Below are positions 1 to 6,647 of a stretch of DNA of 6,745 bases, in pieces (the first letter of the stretch is position 1; every line of letters begins with the position of its first letter). Source of the stretch: Acidimicrobiales bacterium. GTDB lineage: Bacteria > Actinomycetota > Acidimicrobiia > Acidimicrobiales > Aldehydirespiratoraceae. The DNA lies in NCBI GenBank assembly GCA_021604885.1, contig BQJV01000183.1, forward strand, positions 1 to 6,745, read 5' to 3'. Below the pieces are notes generated by a model, which was not told where the DNA came from, searched no databases, and worked only from the letters and a program-made list of their open reading frames with translations. A program made the translations under genes and the position numbers.

Positions 1-1
1 C

Positions 2-1024
2 CGGCCCGATGACGACTCGTTCCATCAGTCGGAGACCGACTATCGGGTGTTGCCCCGCGACGAGCGCGGCTATGTGCTCGGACACTGGAGTCCGAACTTC
101 GACCGGGCCGGCTTCACCGCGGACCTCAACGTCGTGTTCCCGATCGACCGGCTCGAAGAGCTCGCGGCGAACGGAACGATCGGCGCGGTGAGCGACGTCC
201 ACCTGTCCTTCGCCGGGAATCAGGAGGAAGACGGTCTCGCGACGATCATCCACGACTCCGGCCCGCGTGCGGCGACGGAGCTGAAGGCGGCCGGCGTCGA
301 CGTCGTTCTGCTCACCCCCGTTTGACCGCTCTGTACGCGCACCGTGTGTGTGCTCGCCCATGTCCTCGAAGCCGGCGGCCTCGCGACCGTCGCCCTCGCC
401 TCGATGCTCCCCGTCGCCCAGACGGTCGCGCCACCGCGCGTCCTGCACGGCGAATTCCCACTCGGTCGTCCGCTCGGCAAGCCGGGTGACGCCGAGTTCC
501 AGCACGACGTGATCACGCGCGCGTTCGCGCTTCTCGACGCGCCCGGGCCGGTGATCGAGAGCCATCCCGTCACGATCGAGGACACGTCCGAGGCGGTTGC
601 GTGTGCGTTGCCGCCGGCGTTCGATGGCGATGCCTCGCCCGCGGTCCTCGAGGCGAAGGGCATTCGCAAGGCCTACGACCGGATCCTCGAGCGACGCGGT
701 GTCACCAGCGTCGGTCGCGTGATGACCGCCGACGACGTCCCCGCCGCGCTCGAGGTCCTCGAGGCGATCGCGGCCGGCACGAGCTTCAAGGAGGCAGGCC
801 TGCCGGGCAAGAACTCCATCGCGACCTGTCACGACATCCGCACGTACTACGAGGAGGCGGCTGTCGAGCTGGCTGACGGCCCCGTTGCCGACGGTCGGGC
901 GATCGAGTCGTGGTTCTTCGAACAGACGGAGGCGGGAAAGGTCGTGCTCGCCGCTCGTCAGGCGATGTCCGACCAGGGGGCGCCGATGCCGTTCTGGTTC
1001 TACATGGCGCCGGGGCACCGGTGA
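2..1024 (+). CDS. GrdB/PrdB-like reductase, glycine/sarcosine/betaine reductase selenoprotein B family; 5'-partial, selenocysteine at in-frame TGA
   Basis: The frame is open from the left edge (first full codon at 2) to TGA at 1022-1024, interrupted only by TGA at 323-325, read here as selenocysteine: 340 visible residues with Sec at 108. Upstream of Sec the protein has a YVLGHWSPNFDRAG segment and an NVVFPIDRLEEL segment. Sec follows VVLLTPV and starts U-P-L-C-TRTVC, a redox UxxC motif (Cys111, further Cys116), then a helix and a GEFPLGRPLGKPGD segment. This order fits the GrdB/PrdB-like family (Pfam GRDB) as I know it. Characterised members reduce glycine, betaine, sarcosine or D-proline through the Sec thiol in anaerobes; homologues in aerobes have no assigned substrate. 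Roughly 40-50 N-terminal residues and the promoter lie outside the window. No signal peptide or membrane segment is visible, so it is probably cytosolic. The 3' end overlaps the TetR gene by four bases (GTGA). Family assignment is firm; substrate is unknown. Confidence 0.85.
323..325 (+). other. Recoded TGA: selenocysteine codon
   Basis: This TGA is in the same frame as both halves of the reductase (2-322 and 326-1024). The codons right after it (326-343) contain no stop and encode PLCTRT, which carries the conserved Cys of the UxxC motif. A GTG at 344 could start a separate downstream protein, but it has no Shine-Dalgarno sequence, and starting there would remove the redox centre of the family. 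A nonsense mutation in a cysteine codon (TGC or TGT to TGA) is the alternative; the hairpin downstream and the intact 3' half argue against decay. Confidence 0.85.
337..353 (+). promoter_or_regulatory. Candidate bacterial SECIS hairpin
   Basis: GCGCAC (337-342) pairs with GTGTGC (348-353), six pairs including one G-U wobble, closing a five-base loop CGTGT (343-347). The loop begins 17 bases after the TGA and has G at its second position followed by U. Bacterial SECIS elements lie inside the coding sequence just after UGA, with a small apical loop carrying an early G that is recognised by SelB. No good lower stem was found by eye, so the structure is short. Confidence 0.55.
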
Positions 1025-1632
1025 CCGCCGACGCGCTGCCGACCGTCGACGGGCGTCGCGCCCGTCGCGACCAGAACCGTGAGCGCGTCGTCGACGCGCT
1101 CCTCGACCTCTATCGCGACGGCGATCTCGAGCCGTCGGTGAACGCGGTCGCCGAGCGGTCCGGCGTGAGTCATCGCTCCGTGTTCCGCTACTTCGACGAC
1201 CTCGACGAGCTGTATCGGGTGGCCGTCGAACGCCAGTACCAGACGCTGCGGGAACACCTGCTCATCAGTGAGATCGGGCAGGGTGCGCTGCCGGAGCGGA
1301 TCGACCGGATCGTCGCCAACCGGCTCGACCTGTACGAGGTCGCCGCACCCGTCGCCCGCGTCGGCCACATGAAGGCCCCGCTCGAGCCGATCCTCCTGGA
1401 TCATCTGCGCGACAACGCTCAGGAATCGATCATCCAGGTCCGGCGACACTTCGCGGACGAACTCGCCGCGATGAGCGGCAACGAGTCGGTGGTCGCGGCC
1501 GAGGCGATCGCGCTCGCCCTGTCGATGGAGTCGATGGAGACCATGCGGTTCATCCGCGGACTCTCCCGGGGTCAGGCCGCCGCCTGCATGCAGATGACGT
1601 TGACCGGCATCCTCGGTGCCGCGCATGGCTGA
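1021..1632 (+). CDS. TetR/AcrR-family transcriptional regulator
   Basis: This is a 203-residue protein, the usual TetR length. A basic N-terminus (GRRARRDQNRERVVDALLDL, residues 11-30) leads into a helix-turn-helix near residues 39-58, with the typical VNAVAERSGVSHRSVFRYF pattern, followed by DDLDELYRVAVE, the standard end of the TetR DNA-binding domain. The rest is a helical ligand-binding and dimerisation domain, too variable to predict the ligand. GTG at 1021 is chosen as start because it overlaps the reductase stop (GTGA, 1021-1024) and puts the DNA-binding domain at the normal distance from the N-terminus; the frame is open further upstream, but that part lies inside the reductase gene. 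It probably senses a pathway metabolite and represses this operon; its operator would be left of the window or in 6590-6647. Confidence 0.9.
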   Translation: MTADALPTVDGRRARRDQNRERVVDALLDLYRDGDLEPSVNAVAERSGVSHRSVFRYFDDLDELYRVAVERQYQTLREHLLISEIGQGALPERIDRIVANRLDLYEVAAPVARVGHMKAPLEPILLDHLRDNAQESIIQVRRHFADELAAMSGNESVVAAEAIALALSMESMETMRFIRGLSRGQAAACMQMTLTGILGAAHG

Positions 1633-2077
1633 GCAGCGCGTCGAGCAGACCACGGCGGTCCCGCCGGCCGCGGTCTGGAAGAAGCTCGCAGCGTTCGACC
1701 GCATCGCCGAATGGTCGGCAGAGGTCGACCATTCGTCGTTCATGACGACCCAGGAGGAAGGCGCCGGCACCGTACGCCGAGTGCAGGTCGGGACGCTGAC
1801 CCTGCTCGAAGAGGTCATCGAGTGGGAGCCCGAGCAGACGCTCGCCTACGAACTCCAGGGTCTCCCGGCGATCGTTTCGCGAGTGATCAACTCCTGGGAG
1901 ATCGTCGCGGATGGTGGCGGTAGTCGGGTCAGCCTCACGCTCGATGTCACCCCGGGTCCCAAGCCGCCGATGCGCCTCGCCGCTCGGCTGCTCGCTCGAC
2001 GCATGGCGTCGACGAACGAGAAGCTCCTCGCCGGTCTCGTGGCCGCCGTCGAGCGCAACGAGAAGGGAACGGCATGA
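1625..2077 (+). CDS. SRPBCC-fold (polyketide cyclase/dehydrase-like) small protein
   Basis: This 150-residue protein matches the size and layout of single-domain SRPBCC (START/Bet v1-like) proteins. An N-terminal strand is followed by PPAAVWKKLAAFDRIAEWS (about residues 14-32), the typical helix and W-containing signature. A run of beta strands follows (GAGTVRRVQVG, LTLLEEVIEWEP, SRVSLTLDVTP), and a long C-terminal helix (residues about 118-146) closes the hydrophobic cavity. Members bind or transform lipids, polyketides and aromatics; no catalytic residues can be assigned. ATG at 1625 overlaps the TetR stop by eight bases; a GTG at 1616 is possible, and neither has a clear ribosome binding site, so expression probably depends on coupling to the TetR gene. 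Its stop overlaps the next start as ATGA. Confidence 0.82.
   Translation: MAEQRVEQTTAVPPAAVWKKLAAFDRIAEWSAEVDHSSFMTTQEEGAGTVRRVQVGTLTLLEEVIEWEPEQTLAYELQGLPAIVSRVINSWEIVADGGGSRVSLTLDVTPGPKPPMRLAARLLARRMASTNEKLLAGLVAAVERNEKGTA
2062..2068 (+). promoter_or_regulatory. Ribosome binding site of the sulfatase-DJ-1 gene
   Basis: The purine run GAAGGGA ends five bases before the ATG at 2074, inside the 3' end of the SRPBCC gene. It supports the 2074 start. Confidence 0.6.
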
Positions 2078-4629
2078 GCACGCCACCAGACGCCCAGCCG
2101 GACATCATCGTTGTCCTCACCGACGAGGAGCGGGCCGCACCGTCCTACGAGGCCGCCGAACTTCGGCGTTGGCGCGACGAGTCGCTGCCGGCGCGCCGCT
2201 GGTTCGACGAGAACGCCGTGTCGTTCGAGCGCCACTACGTTGCTTCGACGGCATGCGTCCCGAGTCGACCGTGTCTGCTGACCGGGCAGTACCCGGACGT
2301 CCACGGCGTGACCCAGACGAACGGGTTGGCCAAGCACGACGACGACAGCCGCATGCGCTGGCTTCGCCCGGACGAGGTGCCGACGCTCGGTGACTGGCTG
2401 CGGGCCGCGGGCTACGACACGCACTATGTCGGGAAGTGGCACGTGAGCCACGCCGATCTCATGGTGGACGGCAAGCCGTTGGACACGAACACTGATCACG
2501 GCGATCTGATCCCGTCCGCGATCGACGCCTACCTCGAGGCGGACCCGCTCGACGAGTACGGCTTCAACGGATGGATCGGCCCGGAGCCGCACAGCGGACG
2601 GACGTCGGACATGGGGATCGTGCGCGATCCGATCTACGCCGAGCGCGCCGTCACCTTCCTCGAGGACCGCTACGCCCGTCGTGCCGCTGGCGACGCCGAC
2701 GCGGCCCGGCCGTTCCTGCTGGTCTGCTCGTTCGTCAATCCACACGACATCGTTCTCTGGCCGGTTCTCGCGCGGCGCCCGTTGCCCGCGTCGACGGCGA
2801 GCCTCCCCGACGTCGCGCCCTCGCCCACCGACGACGAGGACCTGTCGACCAAGCCGGCGCTCCACAGCGCCTATCGCGACGCGTACTACTCCGGATACGG
2901 ACCCACGCCGCTGGTCCGCCGCGCCTATCGGACGAACGCCGAGCGGTATCGCCAGACCTACTACCGCCTGCACCACGACGTGGACGGCCCGATCGACCGG
3001 GTGCGTCGAACTGTGACGGGCGCCGGCCACGACTCCGTCGTCGTGTTCTCGTCGGACCACGGGGACATGCTCGGCAGCCACGGCGGGATGCACCAGAAGT
3101 GGTATCAGCTCTACGACGAGGCGACCCGGGTGCCGTTCCAGATTGCGCGGGTCGGCGAACAGCCGTCGCCCGCGGGATCGGTCGCGGTTCCGACGAGCCA
3201 CATCGACCTGGTGCCGACACTGCTCGGCGTGGCCGGCGCATCCGAGGCCGAGCTCGCGTCGCAGCTCGCCGACACCCACTCCGAGGTCCACCCGCTGCCG
3301 GGTCGTGATCTGAGCGGCGTGCTGGCGGGTGGCGACGTCGATGCGACGCCCGTCTACATGATCACCCGGGACAACGTTCTCGAAGGAGACGGCAACGCCT
3401 CGGCGATCGCCCAACGGGGTGGACGGCGCGAGGCGCCGTTCCCGCTGCAGATCAGGATCCCGGCCCACGCCGCGACGAACGTCGAGGCCGTTGTCGAACG
3501 TGTTGATGGCCGAACATGGAAGCTCGTTCGCACCTTCGATGACCCCGCGGGCTGGACCGACCCGTTCGTCCGCAACCTCTCGGTGCGCGGACCCAGCGGC
3601 CCGGCGTTCCGGACCGAGCCGATCCCCGATCAGTGGGAGCTCTACGACCTCGACGCCGACCCGGCGGAGGCGATCAACCGAGCCGACGATCCCGACGCCT
3701 CTGCGGCGCGGCACCAACTGGAGGCCACCATGACCGAGTCCCGAAACGCCGTGCCCGAACGCAACGAACCGTGGCCGACTGCCGTCCGTCCGGACGACGG
3801 CCCCACCGCGAAGACGCCGCCGAAGCCGGCCCTCGCGGCGCGCCGACTCCTCCAGCGAATCGGGATGCACCCCGACGATCCGGATGCCGTGCAGCTCGAC
3901 CTCACGGGTCGCCGAGCCCTCGTCGTGGCGACCAACCACGGCACCCTCGGGGTCAACAAGCCGACCGGTGTGTTCGGGTCCGAGCTCACGGTGCCGTACT
4001 ACGAGTTCCTCGATGCCGGCATGGAGGTCGACGTTGCGTCGCCGAGGGGTGGGGACATCCCGTTCGACCCGACGTCGTTCAAGCCGCCGGTGCGCTCGCA
4101 TCACGATGACCGGTACATGGTCGACGACGAGCTTCAGGCCAAGTGCATGGACTCGCTGCCCATCGCGGAGGTCGACATCGAGTCGTACGACATCGTCTTT
4201 TTCGCCGGTGGATGGGGTGCGGCCTGGGACCTCGGCACCTCCGACGAGGTCGGCGAACAGGTGACGAAAGCCGCGGCCAACGGCGCGGTGCTGGGCGGGA
4301 TCTGTCACGGGCCGCTCGGCCTCCTCAAGGCCAAGTCGCCCGATGGCGAGCCGCTCGTGAAGGGGCGTCGGATCACCGCCGTCACGGATCTGCAGGTGCA
4401 GCAGCTCGGCATCTCCCACACGCCGCAGCATCCCGAGACCGAGCTGCGCAACGCCGGCGCGAACTTCGAGTCGACCACGCATCGGTTGCGCGACATGTTC
4501 GCCAACCATGTGGTCGTCGACGGCGATCTGATCACCGGTCAGAACCAGAACGCGGGCCTGATGGTCTCGCGCGAGATGATGCAGCGCGTGCTTCAGAAGG
4601 CCGCCGCGAGCCAGCCGCAGGAGGCGTAG
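2074..4629 (+). CDS. Fusion protein: type I sulfatase-family hydrolase (N-terminal) with DJ-1/PfpI domain (C-terminal)
   Basis: This is a single uninterrupted 851-residue frame. Residues about 8-590 form a type I (alkaline phosphatase superfamily) sulfatase: N-terminal metal site PDIIVVLTDEER (Asp17), formylglycine motif C61-V-P-S-R-P-C-L-L-T-G, second metal site FSSDHGD (Asp328-His329), then HGG and H340-Q-K342, and the usual C-terminal WELYDLDADPAEA segment. Cys61 would be oxidised to formylglycine by a formylglycine-generating enzyme. After a proline-rich linker, residues about 610-845 form a DJ-1/PfpI domain of the Hsp31 or type-1 glutamine-amidotransferase-like class. Its likely nucleophile is Cys744 in GGICHGP, beside His745, with Glu637 in GVFGSELTVPYYEF. 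No signal peptide is visible, so it is probably cytosolic. The sulfatase would hydrolyse a sulfate ester, or possibly a phosphonate or phosphate diester; the DJ-1 domain may be a glyoxalase, deglycase, amidase or chaperone. It overlaps both neighbours (ATGA; TAGTG). Domain calls are firm, substrates unknown. Confidence 0.9.
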   Translation: MSTPPDAQPDIIVVLTDEERAAPSYEAAELRRWRDESLPARRWFDENAVSFERHYVASTACVPSRPCLLTGQYPDVHGVTQTNGLAKHDDDSRMRWLRPDEVPTLGDWLRAAGYDTHYVGKWHVSHADLMVDGKPLDTNTDHGDLIPSAIDAYLEADPLDEYGFNGWIGPEPHSGRTSDMGIVRDPIYAERAVTFLEDRYARRAAGDADAARPFLLVCSFVNPHDIVLWPVLARRPLPASTASLPDVAPSPTDDEDLSTKPALHSAYRDAYYSGYGPTPLVRRAYRTNAERYRQTYYRLHHDVDGPIDRVRRTVTGAGHDSVVVFSSDHGDMLGSHGGMHQKWYQLYDEATRVPFQIARVGEQPSPAGSVAVPTSHIDLVPTLLGVAGASEAELASQLADTHSEVHPLPGRDLSGVLAGGDVDATPVYMITRDNVLEGDGNASAIAQRGGRREAPFPLQIRIPAHAATNVEAVVERVDGRTWKLVRTFDDPAGWTDPFVRNLSVRGPSGPAFRTEPIPDQWELYDLDADPAEAINRADDPDASAARHQLEATMTESRNAVPERNEPWPTAVRPDDGPTAKTPPKPALAARRLLQRIGMHPDDPDAVQLDLTGRRALVVATNHGTLGVNKPTGVFGSELTVPYYEFLDAGMEVDVASPRGGDIPFDPTSFKPPVRSHHDDRYMVDDELQAKCMDSLPIAEVDIESYDIVFFAGGWGAAWDLGTSDEVGEQVTKAAANGAVLGGICHGPLGLLKAKSPDGEPLVKGRRITAVTDLQVQQLGISHTPQHPETELRNAGANFESTTHRLRDMFANHVVVDGDLITGQNQNAGLMVSREMMQRVLQKAAASQPQEA
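4619..4624 (+). promoter_or_regulatory. Strong Shine-Dalgarno of the metallo-hydrolase gene
   Basis: A perfect AGGAGG lies four bases before the GTG at 4629, within the last codons of the sulfatase-DJ-1 gene. It fixes the GTG as the start although the frame is open far upstream. Confidence 0.75.
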
Positions 4630-5459
4630 TGGAGATCACCCTCGTCGGCACCGGATCCCCGCTGCCCGACCCGAACCGGGCCGGACCATGCACCCTCATC
4701 AAGGCGGGCGAGGACAATGGTGAGCACGTGGTCTTCGACACGGGTCGGGGCTGCGTCATGCGGATGCCGCTCGCCCAGACGGCGCCGGGGTTCCTCGCGG
4801 GCGTGGTGATCACCCATCTGCACAGCGACCACCTCACGGCGTTCAACGACATCGTCACCACGCACTGGATCACGGCGCCGGAAGGCACGCCCCTCCGTGT
4901 GTGGGGGCCGGTCGGCATCAAGCACTATGTCGACCACATGCTGCTCGCGCTGGGTCCGGACGTGCAGTATCGGATCGACCACCACGACGACCTCACGTGG
5001 GAGCCCGACGTCCAGGTGACCGAGGTGGTGCCCGGTGACTCGTTCACCATCGGCTCGATGTCGATCTCGTGCTTCGAGACGTGTCACGCACCGGTCGAAC
5101 CGACGGTCGGCTACCGGGTCGAGTCCGCCGGCAAGGTCGTCGCGATCGCGGGCGACACCATCCCGTGCGATGGCCTCGACGCGCTCACCAAGGACGCGGA
5201 CGTCTACGTGCAGACGGTGATCCGTGCCGACATCGTCAAGACCATCCCCATTGCTCGGCTTCAGGACATCCTGGACTACCACTCATCGGTCGAGCAGGCC
5301 GGCCAGGTCGCGGCGAAGAACGGTGTGAAGACGCTCATGCTGACGCACTACGTGCCGGCGCCGCAGCCGGAGCAGTACGACGAATGGATCGCGATCGCGG
5401 CCAACGAATTCGACGGTGAGATCGTCATGGGCGACGACCTCACCTCGGTGACGATCTAG
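4629..5459 (+). CDS. Metallo-beta-lactamase-fold hydrolase, RNase Z/arylsulfatase (AtsA)-like
   Basis: This 276-residue protein starts with the RNase Z-type N-terminal strand VEITLVGTGSPLPDP. It carries the full two-metal ligand set: H63-L-H65-S-D67-H68 in THLHSDH, His153 in ETCHAPVEPTVGYRV, Asp176 in IAGDT and His240 in MLTHYVP. This architecture is shared by tRNA 3'-processing RNase Z and by metallo-beta-lactamase-fold arylsulfatases and other esterases. The catabolic neighbours and the lack of tRNA-related context favour a small-molecule hydrolase, but the sequence does not prove it. The GTG start shares one base with the preceding stop (TAGTG) and has AGGAGG upstream; the open frame continuing to the left is inside the preceding gene and is not coding. 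It is the last gene of the operon, and its TAG lies in a CTAG shared with the convergent gene. Confidence 0.87.
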   Translation: MEITLVGTGSPLPDPNRAGPCTLIKAGEDNGEHVVFDTGRGCVMRMPLAQTAPGFLAGVVITHLHSDHLTAFNDIVTTHWITAPEGTPLRVWGPVGIKHYVDHMLLALGPDVQYRIDHHDDLTWEPDVQVTEVVPGDSFTIGSMSISCFETCHAPVEPTVGYRVESAGKVVAIAGDTIPCDGLDALTKDADVYVQTVIRADIVKTIPIARLQDILDYHSSVEQAGQVAAKNGVKTLMLTHYVPAPQPEQYDEWIAIAANEFDGEIVMGDDLTSVTI

Positions 5460-6589
5460 TCCCAGTCGACGGCGGCGTCCGGAGCAGCGGCGATCTTCGC
5501 CTCGGCGAAGGCGAACGTGTGGGCCGGGCTCACCATGGCGTGTTGGCTGCCGGCGTGGATGTCGCGGAACGCCCGCTGGAACGGGCCGTCACGCAGCGCC
5601 GTCGTGCCGATGTGGCGGTAGAGCTTCTGGAGGGCCTCCGTCGACTGCTGGGTGAACCATGCCGTCGCCTGCAGCGCCTCGCCGACCAGTGCCTGGTCCG
5701 GGTTGTCGTTGAGCGCCGACTCCTCGGCCTTGGCGAATGCGGCACGGATCCAGAGATCGCCGGCCCGGAAGAGGCTCTCCGCCTCGCCGAGGTCGTACTG
5801 GAAACGCGGATCGTCGGCGAGCGTCGACCGGCCCGTCATGCGTTGTTTCGTCCGTGCGATCACGGCGGCCTCGTCGATGGCACGGCGCAGGACGCCGAGG
5901 GCCCAGCCGGCATGGCCGATCTCGGTCATGTGCAGGATCCCGAGGTCGAAGTGCTTGCCCCCTCGATAGCGGGTGAAGCCGAACATCGAGAAGGTGCGAT
6001 CGGCTGGCACGACACTGTCGATCCGGTAGTCGTAGGACGCTGTCGAGCGGAGCCCCATCACGTTCCAGTTGCCGACGATGTCGGCCTCCGCTTTCGGCAC
6101 GACGGCGAAGATGTAGTCCGGGTCACCCTCTTCGGGTGTGGTCATCGAGCCGCTTCCGGCCCAGTCCGCGTGTTCCAGCCCCGAGCCGAACGAGTAGTTC
6201 CCGGTGATGTGGAAGGCATCGCCCTGGGGCGCGGCGGTTCCGTTCGGCGCGAACTGGCCGGCGACGAGCGGGACGCCGTCGGCGAACATGACATCGGTGA
6301 ACGAGTCGGGGCAGTACGAGCCGAAGTACGCGGTTGCAGTACTGCCGGCCATGACGACCCAGCCGATCGATCCGTCCGCCCGGGCGAGTTCGGTGAAGAC
6401 GTCGAGGCTCTCCGCGGCGTCGAGCTCCGCCCCGCCGACGTCCTTGGCGACGAGCGCGCCGTAGAGGCCGGCGTCCTTGCACATCTCGACCGCGGCGTCG
6501 GTCATCGGGGTCCCGGCCGCTTCGGCCTTCGCACCCTCGATGTCGAGGGCGGTCCGTAGGTCGCGGGCGGCGTCGAGCAGGGATGTCAT
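5456..6589 (-). CDS. Acyl-CoA dehydrogenase-fold flavoprotein, probable class D flavin-dependent monooxygenase
   Basis: This is a 377-residue protein with the acyl-CoA dehydrogenase layout: a helical N-terminal domain with ELARADGSIGWVVMAGS, a middle beta domain with ITGNYSFGSGLEHADW and NWNVMGLRSTASYDYRID, and a helical C-terminal domain. The C-terminus (residues 337-350, FQRAFRDIHAGSQH) carries the Arg-Asp and downstream His350 pattern seen in HsaA/DszC-type class D flavin monooxygenases. I see no convincing acyl-CoA dehydrogenase catalytic glutamate, so FMNH2- or FADH2-dependent hydroxylation is more likely than acyl-CoA oxidation; a reductase partner would be needed and is not in the window. 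ATG at 6589 is chosen because GAGG lies five bases upstream and family-like sequence begins there; an ATG at 6679 would add 30 unconserved residues and overlap the divergent gene. Substrate unknown. Confidence 0.85.
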   Translation of the reverse strand: MTSLLDAARDLRTALDIEGAKAEAAGTPMTDAAVEMCKDAGLYGALVAKDVGGAELDAAESLDVFTELARADGSIGWVVMAGSTATAYFGSYCPDSFTDVMFADGVPLVAGQFAPNGTAAPQGDAFHITGNYSFGSGLEHADWAGSGSMTTPEEGDPDYIFAVVPKAEADIVGNWNVMGLRSTASYDYRIDSVVPADRTFSMFGFTRYRGGKHFDLGILHMTEIGHAGWALGVLRRAIDEAAVIARTKQRMTGRSTLADDPRFQYDLGEAESLFRAGDLWIRAAFAKAEESALNDNPDQALVGEALQATAWFTQQSTEALQKLYRHIGTTALRDGPFQRAFRDIHAGSQHAMVSPAHTFAFAEAKIAAAPDAAVDWD

Positions 6590-6647
6590 GGGGGCCTCGG
6601 AGGTCGGGTTCGTCGGTCGGGCGTCGCCACAGTAGGGTCCGCCGACG
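6590..6647. promoter_or_regulatory. Divergent promoter region between flavoprotein and thiolase-like genes
   Basis: This is the only non-coding gap in the window, 58 bases. Two possible -10 hexamers overlap: TAGGGT on the plus strand at 6633-6638, nine bases before the ATG at 6648, and TACTGT on the minus strand at 6629-6634, leaving about 35 bases of leader with a GAGG site before the ATG at 6589. No good -35 boxes are visible. The rightward gene lacks a clear Shine-Dalgarno sequence, so a leaderless or nearly leaderless transcript, common in Actinobacteria, is plausible. Confidence 0.3.

Noticed and set aside
300..345. Frameshift or pseudogene explanation for the TGA
   Set aside because: Frame is identical before and after the TGA, only one stop is present in over 1 kb, both halves look conserved, and the TGA sits exactly at the redox position. 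A point nonsense mutation cannot be fully excluded from sequence alone.
344..1024. Separate protein started at GTG 344 downstream of the TGA
   Set aside because: No Shine-Dalgarno precedes it, and starting there drops the PLCTRT segment and the whole N-terminal half of a recognisable family protein in the same frame.
1000..1818. 272-codon minus-strand open frame
   Set aside because: Antisense to the TetR and SRPBCC genes, with no family features; those genes have clear domain signatures on the plus strand.
1846..4509. 887-codon open frame on the minus strand
   Set aside because: It lies opposite the sulfatase-DJ-1 gene and its translation is Arg/Val/Gly-rich low-complexity with no recognisable motif, as expected for an antisense shadow in GC-rich DNA.
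4143..4628. Upstream extension of the metallo-hydrolase frame
   Set aside because: That stretch is the out-of-frame shadow of the DJ-1 domain; AGGAGG before GTG 4629 and the RNase Z-type N-terminus mark the true start.
5519..6559. 346-codon plus-strand open frame
   Set aside because: Antisense to the flavoprotein gene; composition is Arg/Val/Gly-rich and no motif is recognisable.
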